Source: Lachnospiraceae bacterium
GTDB lineage: Bacteria; Bacillota; Clostridia; Lachnospirales; Lachnospiraceae
Length of the DNA: 15,300 nt
NCBI GenBank assembly: GCA_016282215.1
Contig: JAEEKC010000121.1
Location: 1 to 15,300 of the forward strand
Direction: 5' to 3'
Both the position numbers and the translations under genes were made by a program. A model generated the notes under the pieces. That model was not told the origin of the DNA and did no database searches. It was given only the letters and a program-made list of their open reading frames with translations. Of this stretch, positions 1-6,882 are shown in pieces (within the stretch, counting starts at the first letter, position 1; each line of letters opens with the position of its first letter).

Positions 1-57
1 TGGATTTCATATAGATAAAAAACAATATCATCATATTTTATTTGGAGGTAAAGAAAA

Positions 58-294
58 ATGGTAAAGATCAGATTAAAGAGAATGGGTCAGAAAAAATCCC
101 CCTTCTATCGTATCGTGGTAGCTGACGGCAGAGCACCCAGGGATGGCAGATTCATCGAAGAGATCGGTTATTATGATCCGAATCAGGAGCCTTCTGTTGT
201 AAAGGTAAACGAAGAAGCAGCTAAGAAATGGCTTGCTGACGGCGCACAGCCCACAGATGTGGTAGCTAGACTCTTTAAACAGGCAGGTATCTGA
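58..294 (+). CDS. rpsP: Small ribosomal subunit protein bS16
   Basis: This 78-residue protein has the usual bS16 length and sequence. It opens with VKIRLKRMGQKKSPFYRIVVAD, followed by the family landmarks RAPRDGRFIEEIGYYDP and, near the C-terminus, a helix ending in RLFKQAGI. bS16 binds 16S rRNA early in 30S assembly. The ATG is chosen because GGAGG lies at 44-48, nine bases upstream. It heads the conserved rpsP-khpA-rimM-trmD order, with only 14 bases before khpA, so co-transcription is very likely. Its promoter is not visible in the 57 bases upstream. Confidence 0.97.
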   Translation: MVKIRLKRMGQKKSPFYRIVVADGRAPRDGRFIEEIGYYDPNQEPSVVKVNEEAAKKWLADGAQPTDVVARLFKQAGI

Positions 295-308
295 ATCGGA
301 GGGAAGAT

Positions 309-539
309 ATGAAGGAATTGGTTGAAGTTATTGCCAAGGCCCTTGTTGAACATCCCGATCAGGTACAGGTAACTGAAAAAGAGGAAGGAAGAGACGTGAC
401 CATTGAACTGAGGGTTGCGCCTTCTGATATGGGTAAAGTGATCGGAAAACAGGGCAGGATCGCCAAGGCGATCCGCAGTGTTGTCAAAGCGGCATCACTG
501 GAATCCGGTAAATATGTGGATGTCCAGATCCTGGACTAA
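309..539 (+). CDS. khpA: KH-domain RNA-binding protein KhpA (YlqC family)
   Basis: This is a single-KH-domain protein of 76 residues. The GxxG RNA-contact loop is IGKQGR at about residues 45-50, inside a typical type II KH core with the VRxx-like strand ending KYVDVQILD. KhpA family members bind many RNAs together with KhpB (Jag) and influence cell size and division in Gram-positive bacteria; that comes from the family, not from this sequence. The SD GGAGGG at 298-303 fixes the start. The position between rpsP and rimM is the conserved one. The 112-base gap that follows contains two stem-loops. Confidence 0.95.
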   Translation: MKELVEVIAKALVEHPDQVQVTEKEEGRDVTIELRVAPSDMGKVIGKQGRIAKAIRSVVKAASLESGKYVDVQILD

Positions 540-541
540 AA

Positions 542-570
542 CTGTCGCCGGAGTTTTCATAGGCGAACAG
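542..570 (+). other. Stem-loop just after khpA
   Basis: A stem forms from CTG+TCGCC (542-549) with GGCGA+A+CAG (562-570), interrupted by one bulged A. The loop is 12 bases. It begins three bases past the khpA stop codon and sits directly upstream of a larger hairpin. It has no T-run, so it is not itself a classic terminator. It could protect a processed 3' end or form part of a structured leader for rimM. Confidence 0.4.
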
Positions 571-573
571 GTT

Positions 574-627
574 GAAATGCGAGTAAGAGGGCACGGTTTT
601 GCGTGCCCTTGTTTCGCATTTTGGTTT
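574..627 (+). terminator. Nested hairpin with T-rich tail, attenuator-like, in the khpA-rimM gap
   Basis: The inner stem AGGGCACG (588-595) pairs with CGTGCCCT (602-609) around the loop GTTTTG. An outer stem, AAATGCGA (575-582) with TCGCATTT (614-621), encloses it. TTGGTTTT follows immediately. The design resembles an intrinsic terminator or attenuator inside the operon, which could lower rimM/trmD expression relative to rpsP. The tail is interrupted by GG, so termination is probably partial. An alternative role is an RNA processing site. Confidence 0.5.
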
Positions 628-651
628 TAGATCATTGAAAAGGAAAATCAT

Positions 652-1203
652 ATGCAAAAGGAATTACAGGTGGGCGTATTGACAAAGCCCCATGGTGTAC
701 ATGGCGCAGTCAAGGTCTTCCCTACGACAGATGACACGAGACGTTTTAAAAAAGGCCAGGAATTTATCCTGGAACGAAAAAAGGAACGCCGGACCGTGAA
801 GGTGGAAAAAGTGCAGACCTCCGGTCAGTTTGTGGTACTTAAGTTCGAGGGCTTTGAAACGCCCGAGGAGATCGCACCCTATGCAAGCTGCCCGCTTTTG
901 GTGGACAGAGAGCATGCGGTGGCTTTGAAAAAAGATGAATTTTTTCTGACAGATTTAGAAGGTCTGTCGGTTTATCGAGATACGGACGGTGCGCTGATCG
1001 GCACGGTCACTTCCGTGATGCCCACAGGTGCCAATGAAGTGCTGATCATTAAGGCTGTCGGCGGCGAATATGACGGCATAGAAGTGGCACCGGGAAAGGA
1101 ACTTTTGTTTCCGTCCATTAAAGAATGTATTAAACAGATCGATGTGCCGGGCGGTAAGATCGTTGCGCATCTGATGACGGGACTGATCGAACCGGAGGGA
1201 TAA
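652..1203 (+). CDS. rimM: Ribosome maturation factor RimM
   Basis: RimM assists 30S head assembly, binding uS19 and acting on the 16S rRNA 3' domain. The N-terminal RimM barrel begins with the hallmark VGVLTKPHGVHGAVKVFP (residues 7-24). A PRC-barrel follows at about residues 97-180, including DLEGLSVY and the PTGANEVLII segment that resembles the family G(x)ND/E-VL motif. The length of 183 residues is normal. The ATG at 652 follows an AAGGAA-type SD near 640. It sits downstream of the hairpin pair and is separated from trmD by a 112-base repeat-bearing gap, longer than is usual for this pair. Confidence 0.94.
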   Translation: MQKELQVGVLTKPHGVHGAVKVFPTTDDTRRFKKGQEFILERKKERRTVKVEKVQTSGQFVVLKFEGFETPEEIAPYASCPLLVDREHAVALKKDEFFLTDLEGLSVYRDTDGALIGTVTSVMPTGANEVLIIKAVGGEYDGIEVAPGKELLFPSIKECIKQIDVPGGKIVAHLMTGLIEPEG

Positions 1204-1210
1204 TACAGAG

Positions 1211-1309
1211 TCCGGTATGAAAATACGGAGCCAACAAATTACTGATGAATTGCAGATATAAAGACCGGCATGAGAATACGAAGTCAATAAATACGAATGA
1301 ATTAGAGAG
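1211..1309 (+). repeat. Two tandem copies of a ~53-base intergenic repeat upstream of trmD
   Basis: Two related units start at about 1211 and 1264. Shared blocks are CCGG(T/C)ATGA(A/G)AATACG(G/A)AG, (C/T)CAA(C/T)AAAT and (T/A)GAATTGA-like ends. The spacing between equivalent CCGG positions is 53 bases. The second copy ends at the trmD ribosome binding region. The same kind of unit, again as a pair, lies at 6761-6870 before the NamZ-like gene. Neither copy has a long open frame. The units could be a short dispersed element or a duplicated regulatory site. Confidence 0.6.
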
Positions 1310-1315
1310 ATCGTT

Positions 1316-2023
1316 ATGAATTTTCATGTTCTTACTTTATTCCCGGAAATGATAGAGGACAGCCTGAATACGAGTATCCTCGGACGCGCCATGGAAAAAG
1401 GGATCATCGGCGCCGAAGCAGTCAATATCCGGGATTTTGCTTTTAACAAACATGCCAGCGTGGATGATTATCCATACGGCGGCGGAGCGGGCATGCTGAT
1501 GCAGGCAGAGCCTGTGTATCTTTGCGTGCAGGATGTGAAGGAGAGAATCAGTGGCAGCGCCAGAGTTATCTACGTCACACCCCAGGGCCGTACTTTTAAC
1601 CAGAAAATGGCAGAAGAATTTGCAAAGGAGGATGACCTGATCTTTCTTTGCGGGCATTACGAGGGCATTGATGAGAGAGTGATCGAAGAAGTGGTGACGG
1701 ATCAGGTTTCCATCGGGGATTATGTACTGACCGGCGGAGAGCTTCCCTCGCTTGTCATGATCGATGCGATCGCAAGGCTGGTGCCCGGAGTTCTCGGCAG
1801 CGGTGAAAGCGCCGGAGATGAATCTTTTGAGGACGGTCTTTTGGAATATCCCCAGTACTCAAGGCCCGCAGAGTGGAGAGGCCGGAAAGTGCCGGATGTG
1901 CTTTTATCCGGTGATCATAAAAAAGTGTATGAATGGAGAAGGCAGCAGTCTATCTTTCGTACCAAAGAACGCCGCCCTGACCTGTATGAGGCGTGGCTGG
2001 CATCACAAGAGGAAAAACCATGA
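1316..2023 (+). CDS. trmD: tRNA (guanine37-N1)-methyltransferase TrmD
   Basis: TrmD is the SPOUT-fold enzyme that uses SAM to methylate G37 next to the anticodon, preventing +1 frameshifting. Family motifs are VDDYPYGGGAGML (49-61), LCGHYEGIDERV (111-122), the knot segment IGDYVLTGGELP (133-144), R154 in ARLVPGVLG, and LLEYPQYSRP (175-184). The 235-residue length is normal for Firmicutes. By motif alignment, the position of E. coli D169 (EDSF) is Glu here (DESF). The ATG has only a weak purine-rich SD (AGAGAGA, 1304-1310). The stop overlaps the next ATG as ATGA, so the downstream exporter is translationally coupled. Confidence 0.96.
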   Translation: MNFHVLTLFPEMIEDSLNTSILGRAMEKGIIGAEAVNIRDFAFNKHASVDDYPYGGGAGMLMQAEPVYLCVQDVKERISGSARVIYVTPQGRTFNQKMAEEFAKEDDLIFLCGHYEGIDERVIEEVVTDQVSIGDYVLTGGELPSLVMIDAIARLVPGVLGSGESAGDESFEDGLLEYPQYSRPAEWRGRKVPDVLLSGDHKKVYEWRRQQSIFRTKERRPDLYEAWLASQEEKP

Positions 2024-2916
2024 TCCAGGCAGAAAATCTATGCAAAGTCTTTGAGCGGACAGTTTTGTCCGAAGAAGAAAAAAGCGGAAAGAAGAAAAGT
2101 GCATTCGGCGGTATCGGCGCAAAGAAGAGCAAAAAAGAATCCTTCTATGCCGTCGATCATATTTCCTTTACCGTAGAACAGGGGGAGATCGTTGGTATCT
2201 TAGGGCCAAACGGCGCCGGGAAGACCACGCTTCTTCGTATGCTCGGAAGTCTGATGAACCCCACGGAAGGACAGGTGACGGTAACGGACGAAAACGGTGA
2301 CCGGATCACGGACAGCGTGGAGCAGAAAAGAAGGATCGGTTATCTGTCCGGCAACACCAAGCTTTACCACCGGCTGAGCGTGCGCGAGATGCTGATGATG
2401 CTGGCGGAGATTTATGGTATCGAGAAGGGCGAAGCGGAAAAGAGAGTGGAAGAAATTTCGAATGTCCTGGATATGTCCGCATTTTTGGATAACCGGATCG
2501 AGCGCCTTTCCACCGGACAGACCCAGCGGGCGTCCATTGCCAGATGCCTGATCCATGAGCCTGATATCTATATTTTTGATGAGCCGACCTTGGGACTGGA
2601 TATCCTGAGCGCGGATGCCATCGTGAATTTCATGAAAACGAGAAAAGAAGTGGGCAAGACGGTGCTGTATTCCACCCATTATCTCGAAGAAGCACAGTTT
2701 TTATGTGACCGTGTGCTGATGATCGATCACGGGAATATTGTCTGTGAGGGAAGTCCGAAGGAGATCATGGAGCAGACAGATACACAGAACCTGCGGGATG
2801 CTTTTCATGTGATCATGGCAAAAGGGCAGATGGCGCCGGACGAAACAAATACGACCGGGACGACTGACGGGACAAAAACGGCAGAAGCGGAAAAGAGCGG
2901 GGAGGAGCAGCCATGA
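2020..2916 (+). CDS. ABC exporter ATP-binding protein, NatA-like
   Basis: This 298-residue cytoplasmic ATPase has Walker A GPNGAGKT (62-69), signature LSTGQTQR (163-170), Walker B IYIFDEP (183-189) and H220. It resembles NatA-type ATPases that energise ABC-2 exporters; the substrate is unknown. The start at 2020 is preferred over an upstream in-frame start at 1993 because it follows AGAGG (2008-2012) and overlaps the trmD stop as ATGA. Residues about 16-41 form a Lys/Ser-rich insertion between the first strand and Walker A. The C-terminal ~28 residues are a Thr/Glu/Gly-rich tail. Its stop overlaps the permease start (ATGA), so the two are clearly partners. Confidence 0.9.
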   Translation: MIQAENLCKVFERTVLSEEEKSGKKKSAFGGIGAKKSKKESFYAVDHISFTVEQGEIVGILGPNGAGKTTLLRMLGSLMNPTEGQVTVTDENGDRITDSVEQKRRIGYLSGNTKLYHRLSVREMLMMLAEIYGIEKGEAEKRVEEISNVLDMSAFLDNRIERLSTGQTQRASIARCLIHEPDIYIFDEPTLGLDILSADAIVNFMKTRKEVGKTVLYSTHYLEEAQFLCDRVLMIDHGNIVCEGSPKEIMEQTDTQNLRDAFHVIMAKGQMAPDETNTTGTTDGTKTAEAEKSGEEQP

Positions 2917-5060
2917 GAACAGGTACGGTAAAGGCGCTCCTGAAACGGGAGCTTTTGGATATCTGCAGGGATAAAAAAACAATGGCCATGATGATCCTGC
3001 TGCCGATCATTTTATATCCGCTTTTGATCGTCGCCATGGTGTTCATCATGGGCGCAGTCACGGCTTCGCAGGAAGAAAAGACCTACAATGTGGCGCTTGA
3101 CGTGCCTGCGGATCAGCAGAGCGAACTGTTATCGCTTCTGGATGAGGAAAAAGATAAAGTAGATTATAAACTGAAAGTCATGACAATGGCTGAGGTAGAA
3201 GAAAAGCTTTCTGAGAGCGAGTCGAAAGACGATGCGCTCGATCAGGGGGCTAAGGAAGATGCGGCCGGTGATACGGGCGAAGAAAACGCAGAAGATGACA
3301 GCAGGGATGATCTGCTGACACGGGCGCTGAAAGCAAAAACGATAAACGCCTATGTAACGCAGACGGACGAAGGAAATTATGAGATCCGGTATCAGTCTGC
3401 AAATAATGACTCGAATATCGCGAAAAACGCACTCTCAACGCTGATGGATCTGTATGAAGATGATCTGCGCAAAGACCTGATCGAAAAAGCAGGGCTGAAC
3501 GTAACGCAGATCATGGAGCCTATCACGGTGAAACGAACGGACATCTCTTCCAAGGAAGAGTCTGTGGGTAATCAGATCGGATCCCTCCTGCCGTTTTTTA
3601 TCATCACCAGCGTGCTGCTTGGCGCGATGTATCCGGCCATTGATGTGACAGCCGGTGAAAAAGAGCGCGGTACACTCGAAACACTTTTGACACTGCCGGT
3701 GACCAATCTGGAAATGATCTTATCGAAGTTTTTTGCAGTATCGATCATTGCCTGCATTTCGGCTTTTTTGAATCTGTTTTCCATGTCCGCGGCCCTCATT
3801 TTTCTCATGTCAAGCTCCATGAGTATGAGCAGTGATCTGAATCTTTCGCTTGATTACGCAGTGTTCCTGCCGGGTATCGGATTTACGCTGCTTGTCATGC
3901 TGTTTTTCTCCATGCTGGTGACGGCGGTCTGCATGTGCACCTGCATTTTTGCAAAGAGCTTTAAAGAGGCGAATAACTACGCAACGCCGGTGATGCTGAT
4001 CTTTATGTTCGGCGGATATGCAACGCTGCTTCCCAATCTGGAGCTGACGCAGAAAACGGCGATCCTGCCCATCGTCAATGTGGCGCTGATGATCAAGAGC
4101 CTGTTCGGTTTTGAAAGCAATCTCGCCCTGTACGGACTGGTGCTTTTGACAAATGTGGCCTACAGCCTTCTGGCGATCTTAGTGCTGAGCCGGCTGTACA
4201 ACAGCGAAGCGGTGCTGTTTTCCGAGGGCTTTACTTCCATTCATGTGTTTGAAAAACGCTCTGATATGAAAGAAGGCCAGATGCCGGGCGGCGGCGATGT
4301 GATTTTAGTACTGACGGTAACGCTGCTTTTGATGATCTATGTGGGCTCATATGCCGTTGCAAAACTGGAATTCCTCGGGCTTGGCGTGCAGCAGGGCATG
4401 ATCCTGCTTTGTCCCATCATCTATGCCTGGTATATCAAGGCGGATAAAAAGAAATTGTTCTCACTCAATCGTCCGAAGCTGATCCATTTCGTCGGCGGTC
4501 TTTTGATGGGAGCGGGCGCGCTGGTGCTGGCCATGTATCTGGGCGCATTTCTGGCACCGCTGTTTCCCGAGAGTGCCCAGGGCGTGGTCGATCTGGAGGA
4601 CTGGATGCAGGGACAGCCGGTGATCTTGCTGGTGACGTTTACGGCGCTCATGCCGGCGGTTGGCGAGGAACTGTTGTTCCGCGGTTTTATGATGGGAACC
4701 CTGAAGGAAAAATACAAGCCGGTCGTTGCGGTGCTTGTCACGGCTGTGGTTTTTGCAGTGTATCATATGAGCATCCTGCGGTTTTTCACTGTGGGCGTCA
4801 TCGGTCTGTCCCTGACCATTGCAGCCTATAAGAGCGGGAGCATTTTTGTCTCGATGACAATGCATTTTCTGAATAATCTGGCCGCGGTGCTGATATCCTA
4901 TTATCATGACTCTGCGACTTATGAATCCTTTACTGATACGCTTACCGCACTGACGGAGCATGTGGGAGCAGCGGTGCTGATCTTTATTGCCGGTGTCTGC
5001 TGCGCTGTGTGCGGATTTTTGCTGGTAGGGAAAAAACCGGCCGTCAGAACGGAGCAATAG
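2913..5060 (+). CDS. ABC-2 permease fused to a CPBP intramembrane protease, NatB-like
   Basis: This 715-residue multi-pass membrane protein is the partner of the preceding ATPase. The first membrane helix is at about 24-48. A large extracytoplasmic region (about 52-220) follows, then the ABC-2 signature EKERGTLETLL (249-259) and a helix bundle to about 427. The C-terminal half carries a CPBP (Abi/CAAX-protease-like) domain with EELLFR (585-590), FAVYH (614-618) and HFLNN (651-655), so the three metal/catalytic motifs look intact. Permease/CPBP fusions of this type occur in Firmicutes; substrate and proteolytic target are unknown. Residues 97-133 are a strongly acidic, low-complexity insertion in the extracytoplasmic loop. 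Confidence 0.88.
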   Translation: MRTGTVKALLKRELLDICRDKKTMAMMILLPIILYPLLIVAMVFIMGAVTASQEEKTYNVALDVPADQQSELLSLLDEEKDKVDYKLKVMTMAEVEEKLSESESKDDALDQGAKEDAAGDTGEENAEDDSRDDLLTRALKAKTINAYVTQTDEGNYEIRYQSANNDSNIAKNALSTLMDLYEDDLRKDLIEKAGLNVTQIMEPITVKRTDISSKEESVGNQIGSLLPFFIITSVLLGAMYPAIDVTAGEKERGTLETLLTLPVTNLEMILSKFFAVSIIACISAFLNLFSMSAALIFLMSSSMSMSSDLNLSLDYAVFLPGIGFTLLVMLFFSMLVTAVCMCTCIFAKSFKEANNYATPVMLIFMFGGYATLLPNLELTQKTAILPIVNVALMIKSLFGFESNLALYGLVLLTNVAYSLLAILVLSRLYNSEAVLFSEGFTSIHVFEKRSDMKEGQMPGGGDVILVLTVTLLLMIYVGSYAVAKLEFLGLGVQQGMILLCPIIYAWYIKADKKKLFSLNRPKLIHFVGGLLMGAGALVLAMYLGAFLAPLFPESAQGVVDLEDWMQGQPVILLVTFTALMPAVGEELLFRGFMMGTLKEKYKPVVAVLVTAVVFAVYHMSILRFFTVGVIGLSLTIAAYKSGSIFVSMTMHFLNNLAAVLISYYHDSATYESFTDTLTALTEHVGAAVLIFIAGVCCAVCGFLLVGKKPAVRTEQ

Positions 5061-5132
5061 CGAAGTGACACTGAAAAGGGAACCGGCGGAAATGATGATG
5101 AATCATGGAATTGTCGGAGTATTCTGAAAAAA

Positions 5133-5855
5133 ATGAGTGAAGAAAAGATAAGAATTAATCTATATCTTGCCAAAGCCGGCGTCTGCTCCCGCAGGGAAGC
5201 GGACCGGCTGGTGGAAGCCGGCCGGGTGACGGTGAATGGCGAGCAGGCTGTCAGCGGCATGAAAGTCAGTGTCGCAGATGTTGTCTGCGTGGACGGAAAG
5301 CCTGCACTTTTGCAGGAAAAGACCGTGGTCTATGCTTTTTATAAACCGGCGGGCGTGATGTGTACGCACGCGGATCCCCATGCAGATCAGACCATCTTTG
5401 ACCTGATCGAAACGCCGGAGCGTGTTTCCTATGCGGGAAGGCTGGATAAGGAATCGGAAGGGCTTTTGCTGCTGACTAATGATGGCGCTATGTCCCGCAG
5501 CATGATGCATGGGGCCGGCGGACATGAAAAAGAGTATCTTGTGCAGGTGGATCATCCGTTGACGCAGGACGCAGTCCGGAAAATGGAACAGGGCATGTAT
5601 TTAAAAGATTTGGATAGGACGACGCTGCCGTGCAGGATATCCGATGTGCAGGGCGGCAGTTTTCATATCGTGCTGACGCAGGGGCTGAACAGACAGATCA
5701 GGCGGATGTGCGCAGCCTGTGGTTATCAGGTCAAAAAGCTGGTGCGGCTGCGGGTGATGAACGTGACGGTCGAGGGGCTCGGGCCCGGGAAGATCAGGAA
5801 ACTCACCGAAACGGAGGTAGAGACACTGAAGGGGATGCTTGACGCAGAAGCCTGA
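5133..5855 (+). CDS. rluF: 23S rRNA pseudouridine synthase, RluF type
   Basis: The protein (240 residues) has an N-terminal S4 RNA-binding domain (about 7-55, with AKAGVCSRREADRLVEAGRVTVNG) and an RsuA/RluB/E/F catalytic domain. The catalytic Asp is D105 in GRLDKESEGLLLLTND. The C-terminal motif QGLNRQIRRMC (183-193) matches RluF rather than RluB (GRNRQVRRM). In E. coli RluF isomerises U2604 of 23S rRNA; the exact site here is inferred. The ATG at 5133 has a weak CGGAG at 5115-5119, 13 bases away. It lies 72 bases after the permease and may be read from the same transcript. Confidence 0.9.
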   Translation: MSEEKIRINLYLAKAGVCSRREADRLVEAGRVTVNGEQAVSGMKVSVADVVCVDGKPALLQEKTVVYAFYKPAGVMCTHADPHADQTIFDLIETPERVSYAGRLDKESEGLLLLTNDGAMSRSMMHGAGGHEKEYLVQVDHPLTQDAVRKMEQGMYLKDLDRTTLPCRISDVQGGSFHIVLTQGLNRQIRRMCAACGYQVKKLVRLRVMNVTVEGLGPGKIRKLTETEVETLKGMLDAEA

Positions 5856-5899
5856 AGCCGGTTCTGAATTCGGGCGGAGCCCCGGCTGACGAGAGTTTT
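5856..5899 (+). terminator. Possible weak terminator after the rluF-type gene
   Basis: Immediately after the stop codon, AGCCGG (5856-5861) can pair with CCGGCT (5882-5887). A competing inner stem GGGC (5872-5875) with GCCC (5879-5882) shares one base of the outer stem. GACGAGAGTTTTATT follows, so the T-run is about nine bases from the stem. The geometry is poor for a strong intrinsic terminator; a processing hairpin is equally possible. Confidence 0.3.
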
Positions 5900-5969
5900 A
5901 TTGGACATCGTTTCCTACATACTGAGAGCAGAACGAACTCATGATCAATTATCCAAGGAGGCGGTGTAT

Positions 5970-6755
5970 ATGAAGAAAAACGGGATTCGCGAGTGGTGCT
6001 GCCTGATCTTTATGATCCTTCTTTTTTATTTCATCTTCTTTCCTGCGGAGCTTGGCGCCGGACAAAACAGCGGGAAAACGATCCTGCTTACTGACTCGGT
6101 CCAGGCGACAAAGACTGCGAAGGCGATGATCGAAGATCTTGATTTCAGGACGCTTCTGATCTGTCCGTACAGGAAGTATAAGAAATACAAGAAAGTGCTC
6201 GATGGGGTTGTCGACCACTCTGCATGCAATTATGAATTGTATTTTGAGATCGATGTCTATGATCTTGAAAATGTCAGTTTCAAACTGACTCCTTTTTATG
6301 ATGATCAATCGACGGCACTTACGAAAAAGCAGATCCGCAAGGCCAGGGAGAAAGCTGACCGGGTAGCCGGTCAGATCCGGAAAGACTACCCGACGCAGAC
6401 GGAGAGGATCCGCGCCGCTCATGATTATATCTGCAGGCATGTCATATATGATGAAGGATGTGAAGATGGAGGTTACAACCCGGTACAGACTGCATACGGT
6501 GCATTGATCAATGGGAAAGCGGTCTGCCAGGGATACAGCAATGCCTTTCAGATGCTGATGGAGTCTCTGGGAATTCCGGCATCGGTAGTGATTGGTGATG
6601 ACCATGCCTGGAATGCGGTCTGGGTGGATGGCCACATCAGCTATATCGATGTGACCTGGGATGATTATTATTCGGTTGCGGACGTCGTGGATGATACCTA
6701 TTTTATGAGATCAAAGAAGTTCTTCCGCAGGAGCCATGTCTGGCGGGACGGATGA
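5970..6755 (+). CDS. Membrane-anchored transglutaminase-like cysteine protein
   Basis: This 261-residue protein has one N-terminal hydrophobic segment (about 10-30, no obvious lipobox), then an extracytoplasmic region ending in a transglutaminase-like domain. The papain-like triad is C186 in GKAVCQGYSNAF, H212 in DDHAWNAV and D227 in YIDVTWDD. Bacterial members of this superfamily are usually proteases or amidases linked to cell-surface processes; no substrate can be assigned. The ATG at 5970 is chosen because AAGGAGG (5955-5961) precedes it at good spacing; an in-frame TTG at 5901 lacks such a site. A 38-residue stretch before the core is Lys/Tyr-rich. It precedes the NamZ-like gene after a 127-base repeat-bearing gap. 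Confidence 0.82.
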   Translation: MKKNGIREWCCLIFMILLFYFIFFPAELGAGQNSGKTILLTDSVQATKTAKAMIEDLDFRTLLICPYRKYKKYKKVLDGVVDHSACNYELYFEIDVYDLENVSFKLTPFYDDQSTALTKKQIRKAREKADRVAGQIRKDYPTQTERIRAAHDYICRHVIYDEGCEDGGYNPVQTAYGALINGKAVCQGYSNAFQMLMESLGIPASVVIGDDHAWNAVWVDGHISYIDVTWDDYYSVADVVDDTYFMRSKKFFRRSHVWRDG

Positions 6756-6760
6756 AAAAT

Positions 6761-6870
6761 AGTGTTATTATAAAGCCCGATATAAAAATACGGATTCAAT
6801 AAACGAATGATAAATGGTAGTGTAAAGCCCGATATAAAAATCGGAGTCAATAAACGAATGATAAATTAAT
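6761..6870 (+). repeat. Two tandem copies of a ~52-base intergenic repeat upstream of the NamZ-like gene
   Basis: The unit AGTGT...AAAGCCCGATATAAAAAT(A)CGGA.TCAATAAACGAATGATAAAT occurs twice, with AAAGCCCGA at 6772 and 6824 (period 52). The copies are nearly identical apart from a five-base insertion and single-base changes. The second copy can fold CCGAT (6829-6833) with ATCGG (6840-6844). It ends just before the SD GAGG (6871-6874). The unit is clearly related to the pair at 1211-1309 before trmD, with shared blocks ATACGGA, GTCAATAAA and CGAATGA. Role unknown: dispersed element or duplicated control site. Confidence 0.7.
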
Positions 6871-6882
6871 GAGGAAACAGGA

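Noticed and set aside
1211..1309. CRISPR-like repeat
   Set aside because: Only two imperfect units with no distinct spacers and no cas genes nearby.
1764..2054. Plus-strand open frame of 96 codons inside trmD
   Set aside because: It lies out of frame within a conserved gene and its product has no recognisable features.
4461..5057. Minus-strand open frame of 198 codons inside the permease/protease gene
   Set aside because: Its His/Arg/Gln-rich product mirrors hydrophobic codons of the plus-strand membrane protein. There is no domain or SD.
5901..5969. Upstream TTG start for the transglutaminase-like protein
   Set aside because: It has no SD, whereas the ATG at 5970 has AAGGAGG at good spacing and places the membrane segment at the N-terminus.
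5949..6635. Minus-strand open frame of 228 codons opposite the transglutaminase-like gene
   Set aside because: The plus strand has the catalytic triad and AAGGAGG; the minus-strand product has no recognisable features.
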